Source: Bradyrhizobium pachyrhizi (GTDB lineage Bacteria; Pseudomonadota; Alphaproteobacteria; Rhizobiales; Xanthobacteraceae). Taken from it: a stretch of DNA of 64,000 nt. Below the pieces are notes generated by a model, which worked only from the letters and a program-made list of their open reading frames with translations, searched no databases and was not told where the DNA came from. A program made the translations under genes and the position numbers. How positions within the stretch are numbered: the first letter of the stretch is position 1; every line of letters starts with the position of its first letter. Location: contig NZ_LFIQ01000051.1 of NCBI RefSeq assembly GCF_001189245.1, positions 106,193-170,192 of the forward strand, written 5' to 3'. Of the stretch, positions 8,216 through 17,111 are shown piece after piece.

Positions 8216-8777
8216 TGTTCAGACCTCTCCTCCGCAGGTAAGCGCCAGGGCTTCGACCGGGTGCCCCCCCAAGTGTTGGCTCCTCTTGATTGTCGGGAAA
8301 CGCAGGGGCGGTTCGACCAGTCTGCTCGACCGAACGCTGGCCGGAGTTAAATCCCGTCAAGCCGTTGGCGAGAGCCGCGAATGGGTTGCCTAGCGGGGTA
8401 TGAGCCCAACTCTGAAAGCCGGCATTCAATCGATCACCGAATGTAGGGACGGCGACCGGCGCGGAAGGTTCCGCGCGGCCGAACTGCGGCATCCAGTAAT
8501 CTCCAATACGCATGTTGAGCGTCTGCCCATCGTCGCGCGGCCAGCTCGACGGCGTTTGAGGCACCCCAGCTGCACTCGGTCCATCTGGCGGCGTTGTGTC
8601 GCGGTTGCTTGCCGGTAGATCCGAACTCCCGGCGCCGGGGACTGCCGGGAAAGGCGAGCCCTGCGCGGACTGGTCGAAACTCAACTGCGGCTGCAGGGAG
8701 ACCAGCCGACCATACAATCCTCCAGCCGGATCGAAAAGCCTCGGATCAAACCTCAAATAGTCGTCAAGCAATCCCAT
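8205..8777 (-). CDS. Phage protein with GGLYGRL motif, probably a toxin-type carrier without C-terminal domain
   Basis: 190 residues, Pro/Gly/Ser-rich. N-terminus MGLLDDYLRFDP, then AGGLYGRLVSLQ, a motif shared with other proteins of this prophage. The middle has IGDYWMPQFG and GDRLNAGFQSWAHTPLGNPFAALANG. The C-terminus is short and low-complexity. The arrangement resembles an N-terminal delivery segment from which a larger effector domain has been lost. Start overlaps the upstream stop (TGATG), with GAGG upstream. Confidence 0.5.
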   Translation of the reverse strand: MGLLDDYLRFDPRLFDPAGGLYGRLVSLQPQLSFDQSAQGSPFPAVPGAGSSDLPASNRDTTPPDGPSAAGVPQTPSSWPRDDGQTLNMRIGDYWMPQFGRAEPSAPVAVPTFGDRLNAGFQSWAHTPLGNPFAALANGLTGFNSGQRSVEQTGRTAPAFPDNQEEPTLGGAPGRSPGAYLRRRGLNNGR

Positions 8778-9847
8778 CAGCGCACCTCGCCGAGCTTGCG
8801 AGAGGTTTCCGTCGCGGCGTGATAGTCGACGGCCTTGTAGCCATTGATGTCCAGGACGGCATGCGGCGCGGTCCGTTCCACATCCTGCGCCATCAGGCCG
8901 ATGTGGTAGGCAGGCGCTCCCTTGTAACGAAAACCATAGACGGGCGTCCCATCGAACAGCGCGCCAACGGCGGCAACGTCTTCCTTCAGCCGCATGTCGG
9001 ACGGCAAGAATTTGAACAGGCTGCCGATGCCGTTAGCAATCGCCCCGAACTGCTGCGCACCGGACATCTGCTGGGTGGTGTTCGTCGTCCCATTGCTCTG
9101 CTGGCCGAGTTGCGCGATCGGCACACCGATCTGTGCGAGCAGGCTCAACGCTTGCACCGGAATGCCGCGGCGCTGCGCCTCCTCGGCCAGCGTTGCGTTG
9201 GCGCCGTAGTTCCGGGCATCGAGCGCGGATTGCGAGGCCGTGACGCCCTGCCCCTGGTTGGTGAGATAGTTCTGCTGCATACCGCTCAGCGTATTCGCAG
9301 TGGTGTTGCCGGCTCCGTAGAGCGCGTTCGCCGCATTAAACTGGTTGGCGACATCCTGGTTGTACTGTGCCGCGATCACGGGCGCCTCGGCCGCAGCGAC
9401 CCCGCGCCCATAAGCCATCTGGTTGGCTCCGCTGAGGTCACGGCCGGCCGCGGCGAACTGCGAATTGATGCTGTTGCCGACATCGCTCTGGATTTGTGCC
9501 AGTTGCGCTGTCAGTGCCGGATTGTTTCCGATCATGCTGCCGTTAGCATAGGGCGTGAGCTGCCGCTGCAACGTGCCAAGATTATCCTGCACATTTCCGG
9601 CCTGCGCATTCGCGCCGCCGCCGTCCAGCAGCGAGTTGGCATAGCCACCAATTTGACCGGCATAGGGATTGCCCTGCGCGGCGTTGCTCTGAAGGATGGT
9701 CAATGCACCGGTCTCTGCTGATGTGAGTCCGGTGTTGTTCAACCGGGAACCAAGCTGACTGAGGATGCCCTGCAACATCGGCTGGGCGGCCGTCCATGGA
9801 GCGGTCTGGGACTGCTGCGTTTGGGTCGATGAAGATTGTCCACCCAT
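8777..9847 (-). CDS. Virion protein with C-terminal intramolecular chaperone (peptidase S74)
   Basis: About 356 residues; the ATG at 9847 has AGGAG six bases upstream. The N-terminal 260 residues are Gln/Asn/Ala-rich helices like a podovirus ejection or tail protein. The C-terminal about 75 residues form an S74 chaperone domain: SDMRLKEDV holds the Ser-Lys pair used for self-cleavage, followed by YGFRYKG, HIGLMAQDVE and VDY. S74 domains drive trimer assembly of fibres and are then released. Confidence 0.8.
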   Translation of the reverse strand: MGGQSSSTQTQQSQTAPWTAAQPMLQGILSQLGSRLNNTGLTSAETGALTILQSNAAQGNPYAGQIGGYANSLLDGGGANAQAGNVQDNLGTLQRQLTPYANGSMIGNNPALTAQLAQIQSDVGNSINSQFAAAGRDLSGANQMAYGRGVAAAEAPVIAAQYNQDVANQFNAANALYGAGNTTANTLSGMQQNYLTNQGQGVTASQSALDARNYGANATLAEEAQRRGIPVQALSLLAQIGVPIAQLGQQSNGTTNTTQQMSGAQQFGAIANGIGSLFKFLPSDMRLKEDVAAVGALFDGTPVYGFRYKGAPAYHIGLMAQDVERTAPHAVLDINGYKAVDYHAATETSRKLGEVR

Positions 9848-9903
9848 CAATTTCTCCTGGTATCAATGATTGTGTTCACTGCGTGAGCGCGCAGCGCAGC
9901 GCG

Positions 9904-10035
9904 CTACGCAACGACGGCGACGGTGAGATCAAACGACAAACCAGCTTCGCTCTCGATCCATCTGGGCACGCCGAGAAATCCGGGATTATTTGTGCCGCGC
10001 GAAGCCGCCCTTTCTTGCACGACATCGTAAGGCAT
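9904..10035 (-). CDS. Tiny coupled ORF, unknown
   Basis: 43 codons. Its ATG (10035) overlaps the stop of the upstream gene by one base (TGATG), a common coupling signal. The predicted peptide has ERAASRGTNNPGFLGVPRW and no recognised domain. It could be a real small late protein, or the C-terminal end of the upstream gene cut off by a frameshift, since that gene ends in a Gly-Gly-Leu-Leu stretch. Confidence 0.35.
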   Translation of the reverse strand: MPYDVVQERAASRGTNNPGFLGVPRWIESEAGLSFDLTVAVVA

Positions 10036-10319
10036 CAGAGAAGGCCACCCGCACGCTCGTCTGGCATCATCTGCACCGACGAAGCTGCCGAGTTGTCTAG
10101 AATCTCAGGCTGAAGAGGGTATCTGGGCCGTCGGGGAGAAGGAGCTGGCGCCGGTGGCATCCACGGATCGATCCACCAGGGAAATCCTGGCTTCTGCGGC
10201 ACCGGCTCGTTGATGTCATGAAATTTGTCGCGAATGCGCGACCAAGACTCCTGTGGACTCGCTCCGTCGATTCCGAAATTTGCCACCCGGTAGAGATCGT
10301 CCCCGAACCGCGCCGTCAT
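10035..10319 (-). CDS. Small phage protein, unknown
   Basis: 94 residues from the ATG at 10319 (GGAG upstream). N-terminal MTARFGDDLYRVANFGIDG, a Trp/Pro-rich middle (KPGFPWWIDPWMPPAPAPSP) and a C-terminus ending AGGLL. No family recognised. It lies downstream of the LexA-controlled 10478-11332 gene, possibly in the same transcript. Confidence 0.5.
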   Translation of the reverse strand: MTARFGDDLYRVANFGIDGASPQESWSRIRDKFHDINEPVPQKPGFPWWIDPWMPPAPAPSPRRPRYPLQPEILDNSAASSVQMMPDERAGGLL

Positions 10320-10477
10320 GAATTGCTCCATGAACAAATCGAGACAGAAACTTGCGATACTGTCGCCACATGCGATGCTGACGTGGCAAGGCGCGGGGGC
10401 GCGTCATGGACGTGCCCCGCATTCTCATCAACCGGAGTTCGATCCTGGCGGATCGCGCTATTTGAGGGATGGACTAG

Positions 10478-11332
10478 TTAGGGATCGTAGATCACCGACT
10501 GCGACAGACCGAGTCGGGCCAAGGTAGCGTCTATCTCGTCCTGACTACGCGGATATGCTTCATAGATCAGCCTCGTCTTCAGGCGCACGGAATACCGTGG
10601 ATTCCACGTCCAAAAAAGATCTGCTGGAGGCGCTCCGGTCTGGTCAAATTTCCGCTTCAGGATTCTTCTGATGGTCGTGCTTTCAGGTGGCTCCTTGAAC
10701 CCGGCCGGAAAGCCCCTTGAATGATAGAACTCGGCCTTGCGATCGGCGAACGCCTGGTGTTGGGCATCGGCAGAAGAAGCACATGGGTATGTGCCAAAAT
10801 GTTGCGCGTCGGAGTCGGACGTTTCCACGAATCGCAAACAATCCTTGCTCAACAACCCAGTCTTGAGATTGGTCCATGCAACAATCGCGTCTCTCGGTAC
10901 GAACGCTTCTGCGGAAGCGAAAAGGAGATAGTTGGCGCAAGCCGCGAAGCAGTAGTCGTGGACGATGACGACCGCTTCCTTGCTCCTAAGCATGTCGGCA
11001 AGCATGATCGTCGCAGAGATTTCACCGCCAAATCCTTTGACGACTGCATATCCGTCCTGCTGAAGGCTCCTCGCAACTGCGAGCTCTTGCTGCGAAAATA
11101 TCCAATCGTGGACACATAGGACCCTCTTGTCGTCCCGAAGCGTCAACGGGCTGGTTGCCTTTGGCTGAAGCACCGGCGAGTCCACCTTGCCCCCTCGGCA
11201 GAATGCGAGCACGTCCGAATAGCTTTCCGCCCCTGGCATTTGGGCACGCGAAGCTTCCGCACCCGGAAATACCCAAAGGAATGCAGCAAACGCTAGATTT
11301 ACTCCACGGAAGCCAAACACCCTTACCTGCAC
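10478..11332 (-). CDS. Exported ClpP/crotonase-fold protein (COG3904-like), catalytic Ser missing, LexA-type promoter
   Basis: About 284 residues. A signal peptide (LAFAAFLWVFPGAEASRAQ) precedes a domain with KGFGGEISATIMLADMLRSKEAVVIVHDYCFAACANYLLFA, the layout of the periplasmic ClpP-like COG3904 family, where the nucleophile normally sits as C-x-S-A-C; here it reads C-F-A-A-C, so protease activity is doubtful. The start is uncertain: GTG codons at 11353, 11332 and 11320 are in frame, and the promoter places transcription start near 11356, making 11353 almost leaderless. It is cargo with its own LexA-boxed promoter. Confidence 0.65.
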   Translation of the reverse strand: MQVRVFGFRGVNLAFAAFLWVFPGAEASRAQMPGAESYSDVLAFCRGGKVDSPVLQPKATSPLTLRDDKRVLCVHDWIFSQQELAVARSLQQDGYAVVKGFGGEISATIMLADMLRSKEAVVIVHDYCFAACANYLLFASAEAFVPRDAIVAWTNLKTGLLSKDCLRFVETSDSDAQHFGTYPCASSADAQHQAFADRKAEFYHSRGFPAGFKEPPESTTIRRILKRKFDQTGAPPADLFWTWNPRYSVRLKTRLIYEAYPRSQDEIDATLARLGLSQSVIYDP

Positions 11333-11362
11333 TTCGGTGAGTTGAGGGATCACACAACATCA

Positions 11363-11392
11363 ACCATAGAACATATGGTGAACAATCGTCAA
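11363..11392 (-). promoter_or_regulatory. SigA-type promoter with LexA (SOS) box, copy 2
   Basis: Minus strand: -35 TTGACG (11387-11392), 18-base spacer, -10 TATGGT (11363-11368). The spacer holds GTTCACCATATGTTC (11369-11383), again GTTC-N7-GTTC. It overlaps the last codons of the upstream gene and drives the ClpP-like gene. Confidence 0.8.
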
Positions 11393-11823
11393 CCCACCCG
11401 CGAGACAGCAATTTCCTTATCCATGATGATATGCTTCGCACGATACCCGTCGAGCACGCGCAGCCAGCCCTTACGACCGTAGATCCTGACGCGCGCGCAG
11501 CCTTCGTCTCTCGCATAAGATTCGATCCCATCGAGCAGCGGCAGCCAGCGCTTCATGCCGGTGCCGCCGCACGCGGTGATGACGCAAACCTTGCCGATCT
11601 CGGAATTGATCAGGACCGTGGTAGCTGCCGCCTGAATCGACCGGCCGTTCCAGGCGAGCCACAGGAGACTAAGGCCGGAAAGGATGTCCGCTTCAATGTC
11701 TTCGAATGCGCTCAGAGCGGTTCGGATACATGCTTCTCTCAGCAGCAAACTTGCATGTGGCCAAATCTCGTGGACCTGCACAGGGTCGACACAAACGAGC
11801 GACGAGGACGCGAGAGCGGACAT
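11389..11823 (-). CDS. Phage-encoded GNAT-like protein, unknown
   Basis: About 144 residues. The central part (KVCVITACGGTGMKRWLPLLDGIESYARDEGCARVRIYGRKGWLRVLDGYRAKHIIMDKEI) reads like an acetyltransferase-type fold: a beta strand, a helix and a final aromatic-rich strand. The classic acetyl-CoA loop is not clear. The start is probably the ATG at 11823; a longer form to 11862 is possible. It follows the head-tail and tail genes in the late transcript, so a structural role cannot be excluded. Confidence 0.5.
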   Translation of the reverse strand: MSALASSSLVCVDPVQVHEIWPHASLLLREACIRTALSAFEDIEADILSGLSLLWLAWNGRSIQAAATTVLINSEIGKVCVITACGGTGMKRWLPLLDGIESYARDEGCARVRIYGRKGWLRVLDGYRAKHIIMDKEIAVSRVG

Positions 11824-11919
11824 AGATTGACTTCGCTTATGGACGGAGTAGGCACAAGCCATCTGGCAAATGCACGCACTGCGCCTCGTCGAAATTGCAT
11901 GAAGCGGTCGAGTGGAAAG

Positions 11920-12855
11920 TTATCTACCTTTCGACTTCTTGCGAAACATTGCGTTGTTGCGCTTCCGCCTCTCCTCATAACTCAGGCCCGGGTCAAGGGG
12001 CGTTCCTCCACATATCGCCCGCACTCTGGTCTTTTCGCAATCTTCAGCGGAAAACAGCGCATTACGCTTCTTGGATTGGCCATAGAGGAACGGGTTTCTC
12101 TTTGCCGCTCCGCTATTGTATGCATCCTCACATTCCTTGCGGGCATCTGACCACTCCTTTGCACAATCGGCATCATTTCCACCACCGTCAGCGGAGGCGT
12201 TCGGATCAGGATCCTGGTTGTCCGCCGGCGCCAAGGGCGGAGAGTCGATCTTCGGAGGCTGCTTCCGTCCCGCTCCCATCATGTCGACACGCTCAAGTTG
12301 CCTGACATTGGGATCAGATCGACTTAGCGCGCCTTGTCCTTCCGGATTCGGCGTCGCTCTAGGTCCTATATTGGGAATCGGTTGAGTCCTATCCTCATCG
12401 CCGGAGATAGATCGCCGGAGATGGTCCGCTCCCAGCATCAGAGCAACCAAACCTCCTAGTGGACCTCGCGGCCGAAACGGTGGCTGGTCTCTAGGAAGTC
12501 CGGACGGTGGCTCTACTGGACGTCGATCAGCATCTGGAAAGTCGCGCGGAAGTACAGTCGAGCCGGCGCCATCAATTGGTCGCTCAGCGTTCCGATTAGC
12601 GTCGGCTCCTTCAAGCGTGTGGGCTTGCTGCATTACTCGAGCAAACAGCGCTCCATAGCGTAGAACATCAAGGATCGACATCGTTGCCAACTGTGAGGCA
12701 TCCGTGATGGGCCTGGGCGCCAGAATTTTTTCGAACGACGGCATCCGGAATTGCGGAACCTGACTGGGATCACTGGGATTTCCGGAGGGCGGCAAAGGTG
12801 GAAAGGGGAGCCCCTTTCCAAACGCGCCGGGGCCAACCCTAAATGGAGGAGCCAT
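11920..12855 (-). CDS. Pro-rich phage protein with cysteine-containing C-terminal toxin-like domain
   Basis: 311 residues, start at 12855 with GAAGGA upstream. Residues 1-230 are Pro/Gly-rich and partly disordered, with a helical block near ASQLATMSILDVLRYGALF and a PLGGLVALMLG motif. The last about 80 residues change character: DCAKEWSDARKECEDAY, then AEDCEKTRVRAICGG, ending in a basic tail. Paired Cys and a variable C-terminus on a shared N-terminus resemble polymorphic effector proteins. Toxin function is inferred only. Confidence 0.5.
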   Translation of the reverse strand: MAPPFRVGPGAFGKGLPFPPLPPSGNPSDPSQVPQFRMPSFEKILAPRPITDASQLATMSILDVLRYGALFARVMQQAHTLEGADANRNAERPIDGAGSTVLPRDFPDADRRPVEPPSGLPRDQPPFRPRGPLGGLVALMLGADHLRRSISGDEDRTQPIPNIGPRATPNPEGQGALSRSDPNVRQLERVDMMGAGRKQPPKIDSPPLAPADNQDPDPNASADGGGNDADCAKEWSDARKECEDAYNSGAAKRNPFLYGQSKKRNALFSAEDCEKTRVRAICGGTPLDPGLSYEERRKRNNAMFRKKSKGR

Positions 12856-12981
12856 TGATTAAATCCTTCGCTGAAATGACGCACGACACTGCGTCGCGCG
12901 TAGATGGATCGCTCAAGGTGAGAGTGGGTAGATTGCCTATGGGGGCGTACCGACGCGCTAATGCGACCTACGTTGTCGGTA

Positions 12982-13296
12982 TTAGCCAAGCACTGCGTAT
13001 AGGAACGTCCGTGCTGGCGTCGCTGAATTGACATGTGTGATCGTGAACGATCCATTCGTCACGGCGCTGACGTAGAGCGTGCCATTGCCAAGCTCCGTCG
13101 CGGCATTTGCCGAAGCTGGCGTCAGGATCGGCGTCGAACCCGTCGCGGCGTTCGGTGTCGAGACGATCGTCGTCGACGCACCCGTCGCGAGCGTTACCGA
13201 CCCGACCGCGTTCGAGCGGCCGGCGGCGAGGCCCTGGATGGCGAGCACGATTTTCTTCAGGTCGGTCTCGACGATGCCTGGAACGTACGCCGTCAT
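12982..13296 (-). CDS. Small phage structural protein, unknown
   Basis: 104 residues from the ATG at 13296, which overlaps the upstream stop as ATGA. N-terminal helix (ETDLKKIVLAIQGLAAG) then Ser/Thr/Ala-rich beta repeats (TGASTTIVSTPNAATGSTPILTP) ending in SFTITHVNSATPARTFLYAVLG. Likely a minor tail or baseplate component, coupled to the DNA-stabilisation-like protein. Confidence 0.6.
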   Translation of the reverse strand: MTAYVPGIVETDLKKIVLAIQGLAAGRSNAVGSVTLATGASTTIVSTPNAATGSTPILTPASANAATELGNGTLYVSAVTNGSFTITHVNSATPARTFLYAVLG

Positions 13297-14768
13297 AGCG
13301 CGCCGCTCGCGATGACATCCGGCACGACGCCGGCACAGAAGGTCCATTGGGTTGCAGCGGGGATCCGCACCTTGAACCGCGAGTAGCGCGTGTCCTGCAT
13401 CATGTCGCAGCGTCCGGTTCTGGCATTCACGAGCACCTCAGTGCCCGGGACTGCGGTCGCTGAAGGCGTATCGCGGGTAGAGACGGAGCCGTACAGCGTG
13501 GAGGCGTCGGTAATCGGCCTGAAGCCGCGTATCGTGATCCGGTTTTCGTCGGTCCCCTGCTCCGCGCTTTCCAGCGTCGCTTCCAGGTTCTGGCCGCGAA
13601 AGAAGCCGAGCACATGCGCATTGCTGAACTGCGCGATTTCAGGCTGCACCGCCGTGGCATAGGCATCGAGGCTCAATGTCATCGCGTCGATCGAGGACGA
13701 GATGGTGTCGAGGTTTTCCAGCGTCAGACCGGTCTGCGAGACACCCAGCAGATATTCTCCGGTCATCGAGACAGGAAAGAAGCGATCAAGCAGAAAGTCG
13801 TAGCCGAGCAGCTTGTCGTAGCTATTTCCGACGGCGCCAGAGACCGATTTGTAGGCCCAGTACACGCGGGTACTGCGCGGATCAGCCGCGCCCACGAAGA
13901 GCTGCAGATTGCCCTTGTCGAGATCCGCCAGGAACGTGCGATCGACCTTCTCGCGGCCGATCTGCTCCGGTACGCCGCCCGGTTCGATCTTGTGAAAGCC
14001 CTGGCCTGCGTAGAAGAAGATGCGCTCACCGGCCCGGATGATCGAATACGGCGCGTAAAGACCCTTGTCCTGCGTAATACGATCGATCTGGAACACGATC
14101 GGCGAACCCGGAACATAGGACATCCGCCGGATCGCCTGATCCTGAAAGATGATGCCAGCCTCGCCGCCGGCGACGCCGCGAACAATGCCGCCGTCGGGAA
14201 AATCCTGGAAGTCGGACGACTTGATGCCGCTGATCCAGCTGTCGGCCGCGTTGAAATTGTTCAGCCCCGACCACTGAATCCGGTAAGGGTTCGAGAGCAA
14301 TCCGGACAGCACCAGGAACCGGCCGACGACCCCGATATAGGCCGCCTGCGGCGGCGAGCCGAGCGCATTGCCGAACGTCGACGCCGACGACAAGTCAAAC
14401 ATCTGCAGCGCTGTGTTCGCCTGCGTGGCGAAGACGAAATTTCCGGTTTGCGCGAACTGCCACTGCGCGTTGGCGCTCAGCGCGCTGTATGTTCCGCCTC
14501 CTGACGACACATCCGTCCAGGTGAAATCAGTGTTGTTGAGCTTGTAAAGCTTATTGCTGGTTCCTGCGAATGTGACCACCGTGCCATCGGACTTCAGCGC
14601 GTAGAAGGCTCCCCTGCACGCGGCTGGTAACGGTGCCGCGTAAGCTGACAGGCTCGGAAATGGTCCGTAGCCGTCACCACGTGGAATCACGTTGAGGATG
14701 TTTCGCGTCGCCTGACCTTCATAGTCGCTGACATCGGGGCGATACTCGCCAGTGGCAAGCAAGGGCAT
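13293..14768 (-). CDS. Tail/packaged-DNA stabilisation protein (P22 gp10-like)
   Basis: 491 residues, beta-rich, start at 14768. Repeating segments such as GTVVTFAGTSNKLYKL, FVFATQANTALQMFDL, GVVGRFLVLSG and RITQDKGLYAPYSIIRAGERIFFYAGQGFHKIEPGG match the propeller-like proteins that plug the portal vertex in short-tailed phages. The C-terminal part has ITIRGFRPITDASTLYG and RYSRFKVRIPA. The position among the head-tail genes fits this role. Confidence 0.65.
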   Translation of the reverse strand: MPLLATGEYRPDVSDYEGQATRNILNVIPRGDGYGPFPSLSAYAAPLPAACRGAFYALKSDGTVVTFAGTSNKLYKLNNTDFTWTDVSSGGGTYSALSANAQWQFAQTGNFVFATQANTALQMFDLSSASTFGNALGSPPQAAYIGVVGRFLVLSGLLSNPYRIQWSGLNNFNAADSWISGIKSSDFQDFPDGGIVRGVAGGEAGIIFQDQAIRRMSYVPGSPIVFQIDRITQDKGLYAPYSIIRAGERIFFYAGQGFHKIEPGGVPEQIGREKVDRTFLADLDKGNLQLFVGAADPRSTRVYWAYKSVSGAVGNSYDKLLGYDFLLDRFFPVSMTGEYLLGVSQTGLTLENLDTISSSIDAMTLSLDAYATAVQPEIAQFSNAHVLGFFRGQNLEATLESAEQGTDENRITIRGFRPITDASTLYGSVSTRDTPSATAVPGTEVLVNARTGRCDMMQDTRYSRFKVRIPAATQWTFCAGVVPDVIASGAL

Positions 14769-14859
14769 CGTTCAATCGTCTCCAGAATATTGGACGGCAG
14801 GCTTTGCGAATCGCGTGACCGGCGACGTCAGGCGTCCGGCGCTTCGTGCAGGGGCGGCG

Positions 14860-15498
14860 CTAGTGCACAACCGGCTCCGGAATTTCTTGCTCGGAATCAG
14901 CAATCCAGGCACCCGCCGGAGCAATTTGGGGCGTCCACGCCGTGACCGTTGGAACGTCCGTGATCCAGGCAGGCGAAACCGTCGCGCTCGTCACCCACTC
15001 AGGAGACGGCACTGTTTCACCAGCCCAGCTGCTCGCGATAGGTTGGGCCGGCCACCAATTCACGTAGTCTCGGCCCGTCGCCGCGGCGCTGCCGGTCACC
15101 TGATACGCGATCGTTCCCGCATTCAGTGCAACCGCCCCAACCACTCCGTTACAGACAACAACGTAGCCGCCCACGATGACGCTGAGCGTCATGGCCGTCC
15201 TCACGGAATTTCCAGCGAGGACGTAGTTCGTCGCGCCCAATACGAGACCAATAGGGAACAGCGCGACGGCACCGCTCACATTGTAGCTTCTCGAGCTTAC
15301 ATTCAGCTTTGAAGTAAAGGCCAAGGCATTGGCGGCTAGCGCGTAGCTTGCCGGAGCCGCCGTTTCGCGAAGACCGAGGATCGTCCCGTTTCCCTCCAGG
15401 ACGTACGATGCTGATCCACTGACCAGAACATTCGATCCGCTTACCCTCGTCTGCCCCAGAGCGAGGCGGCCGATTGCATCGAACCCGAGTAGCGACAT
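14860..15498 (-). CDS. Phage repeat protein, unknown
   Basis: 212 residues with an internal repeat of about 20-25 residues: hydrophobic strands of the type SYVLEGNGT, ASYALAANAL, SYNVSGAVAL, NYVLAGNSV, YVVVCNGVV, AYQVTGSAA. This points to a beta-solenoid or fibre-like structure. The C-terminal 60 residues are Trp/Pro-rich (WWPAQPIASSWAGETVPSPEW). Probably a virion surface protein; no family recognised. Confidence 0.6.
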   Translation of the reverse strand: MSLLGFDAIGRLALGQTRVSGSNVLVSGSASYVLEGNGTILGLRETAAPASYALAANALAFTSKLNVSSRSYNVSGAVALFPIGLVLGATNYVLAGNSVRTAMTLSVIVGGYVVVCNGVVGAVALNAGTIAYQVTGSAAATGRDYVNWWPAQPIASSWAGETVPSPEWVTSATVSPAWITDVPTVTAWTPQIAPAGAWIADSEQEIPEPVVH

Positions 15499-15501
15499 TT
15501 G

Positions 15502-15849
15502 CTAAACCGCCTCCGCTAGTTGGAAAAGCACGACGCCGCACAGCACCTCGATGATGAATCTCATCATGTTGTAAAAAGCTCCGTACCGAGGACCGAGCCC
15601 GGACAGCTGGCGCCCCACTGCCGATGCCAGTCTGCCGACGACGCTGACCGCCCGACCGGTGATGACATCGGCCCGCGTGCTCGCGACCAGGCTGTCCGCA
15701 AGCTTTTCTGCCGACCAACGATCGAGTGAGAGCCTGTATTTGCAGCGAGGGTGACGGTTGAAATCCCGTCCTGGCTTAGCTGCCCAAGGCCAGCCATCTC
15801 GGCGCATCAAAGCCACGCATAGCGCGTGCAATGGTTCCGGGTGGCGCAT
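15502..15849 (-). CDS. Phage protein with C-terminal membrane-like segment, unknown
   Basis: 115 residues. The start overlaps the upstream stop (TAATG). N-terminus HPEPLHALCVALMRRDGWPW, middle WSAEKLADSLVASTRADVITGRAVSVVGRLASAVGRQL, end NMMRFIIEVLCGVVLFQLAEAV, which is hydrophobic. No family recognised. It is packed between the C1q-like fibre and the repeat protein. Confidence 0.5.
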   Translation of the reverse strand: MRHPEPLHALCVALMRRDGWPWAAKPGRDFNRHPRCKYRLSLDRWSAEKLADSLVASTRADVITGRAVSVVGRLASAVGRQLSGLGPRYGAFYNMMRFIIEVLCGVVLFQLAEAV

Positions 15850-16667
15850 TAGGCGCCAATCCTGAAGCCTTGAAAATGCGTGCCTGACGTAGCACCGAAC
15901 AATGTCGTGACGCCGTTTGGCATATAGACATATGCCTCAACGTAGTCGGTGCTTCCGTTCATCGGGACAGCACAAACAAGCAGCTTGTTGCTGTCGCCCG
16001 ACATACCGCCCGAAACTGCCGTGTAAGCCCCGTTCTTGATGCGCGTGCCGTTTTTGTAAAGCGACGGCTGACAGCTCTCTGTTGGAGAAGTTCCTGTCGC
16101 GGTCGTGCAATCCAGCACAAAGAGATAGGTGCCAGCGGTCTGCGGGGTATACTTCCCAGTCGAGGTATCGAACCAGGATTCGTTATCGACCTGCTTATTC
16201 GTCCATATGATCTTGTTATACGCTGAGGCCGTTAGCCCGGTCAGGTCGGTGCCATTTCGGTCGACGATAAAGATTCCGTTTTCGGACAGGTTGGCTCGGA
16301 TATTGGCCCGAGCCTGAGCGCGCTGTGCCGTGCCGAAATTGTTAGCTTCCTCGATCGAGATCAGATCCTCTTTCAGAGCCACGATCGCTACTTGCGGCGA
16401 TACGGAGAAATTGATCTTCGACGCCGTTCCAGACGAATTGAACAGGACCGTGGTTCGAGACAGAACGCCGGTCGAGGCGTTCCAGGTACCTTCGCCGAGC
16501 TCCCATTGAGAAAGGTCCGCGCTCTCCGCGCGATACTTGTATATGCGCCCATTGACGGCTCCTGCCGCCGCGGGCGCCATGTATCCTCCTACGGGCCCCG
16601 CGACCGACCAATCTGCGGTGCCTCCGGATGCCGGAGAAAATCTGCACGCGTCGAGAAATGCTGCCAT
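15849..16667 (-). CDS. Tail-fibre protein with C1q-like C-terminal domain
   Basis: 272 residues. The N-terminal 110 residues resemble a phage particle-binding segment (CRFSPASGGTADW, GRIYKYRAESADLSQWELGEG, VLSRTTVLFNSSG). A short helix (EEANNFGTAQRAQARANI) leads into a C1q/TNF-like beta-jelly-roll: WFDTSTGKYTPQTAGTYLFVL, SLYKNGTRIKNGAY, DYVEAYVYMPNG, ending FQGFRIGA. C1q-type heads on phage fibres usually serve adsorption. Confidence 0.75.
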   Translation of the reverse strand: MAAFLDACRFSPASGGTADWSVAGPVGGYMAPAAAGAVNGRIYKYRAESADLSQWELGEGTWNASTGVLSRTTVLFNSSGTASKINFSVSPQVAIVALKEDLISIEEANNFGTAQRAQARANIRANLSENGIFIVDRNGTDLTGLTASAYNKIIWTNKQVDNESWFDTSTGKYTPQTAGTYLFVLDCTTATGTSPTESCQPSLYKNGTRIKNGAYTAVSGGMSGDSNKLLVCAVPMNGSTDYVEAYVYMPNGVTTLFGATSGTHFQGFRIGA

Positions 16668-16668
16668 A

Positions 16669-17100
16669 TCAGGAAATCGTCAGGATGCCGTTGATCTGGT
16701 CGAGCGCGACCGTGAAGGTATTGCCATTGGTGAGCATCAGGCCTGTGCCGTAATCCCACCACCCGATCAAAGGCTTGGTTGCGGAAGTCGAGTTGTAGAG
16801 AACGGCATATTGAAACGGACCGATCGATCCGCCGGCCGCCGTCCATGCCGGGTTCGTTGAGCCAAAGAACCTGAACGTGCCCGAGGTTTGCGATCCCGCG
16901 ACCGCACCGATCGATGCTCCCCCCGACAGGTAGCCGTTTCCGGCCGGGAGATCGGCGGGCACATTGTAGACGGCGTTGGTCGCGGTGGGCAGCGCGTTGG
17001 TGAGATATACCTTGTAGACCTGTGCCGTCCCGGTCTTCATGTCGTGCAGCGCGTTAGCGACATCCTGCACGAAACAGTTGAACTTGTTGAAGGCGGCCAT
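16669..17100 (-). CDS. Conserved small phage structural protein
   Basis: 143 residues, ATG at 17100 with AGGA upstream. N-terminal FNKFNCFVQDVANALHDMKTGTAQVYKVYLTNALP, then a beta-rich domain with Gly/Ser loops. The pattern resembles small virion proteins encoded beside head-tail adaptors in short-tailed phages of Rhizobiales. Function unassigned. Confidence 0.6.
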   Translation of the reverse strand: MAAFNKFNCFVQDVANALHDMKTGTAQVYKVYLTNALPTATNAVYNVPADLPAGNGYLSGGASIGAVAGSQTSGTFRFFGSTNPAWTAAGGSIGPFQYAVLYNSTSATKPLIGWWDYGTGLMLTNGNTFTVALDQINGILTIS

Positions 17101-17111
17101 GCTTGTGATTC

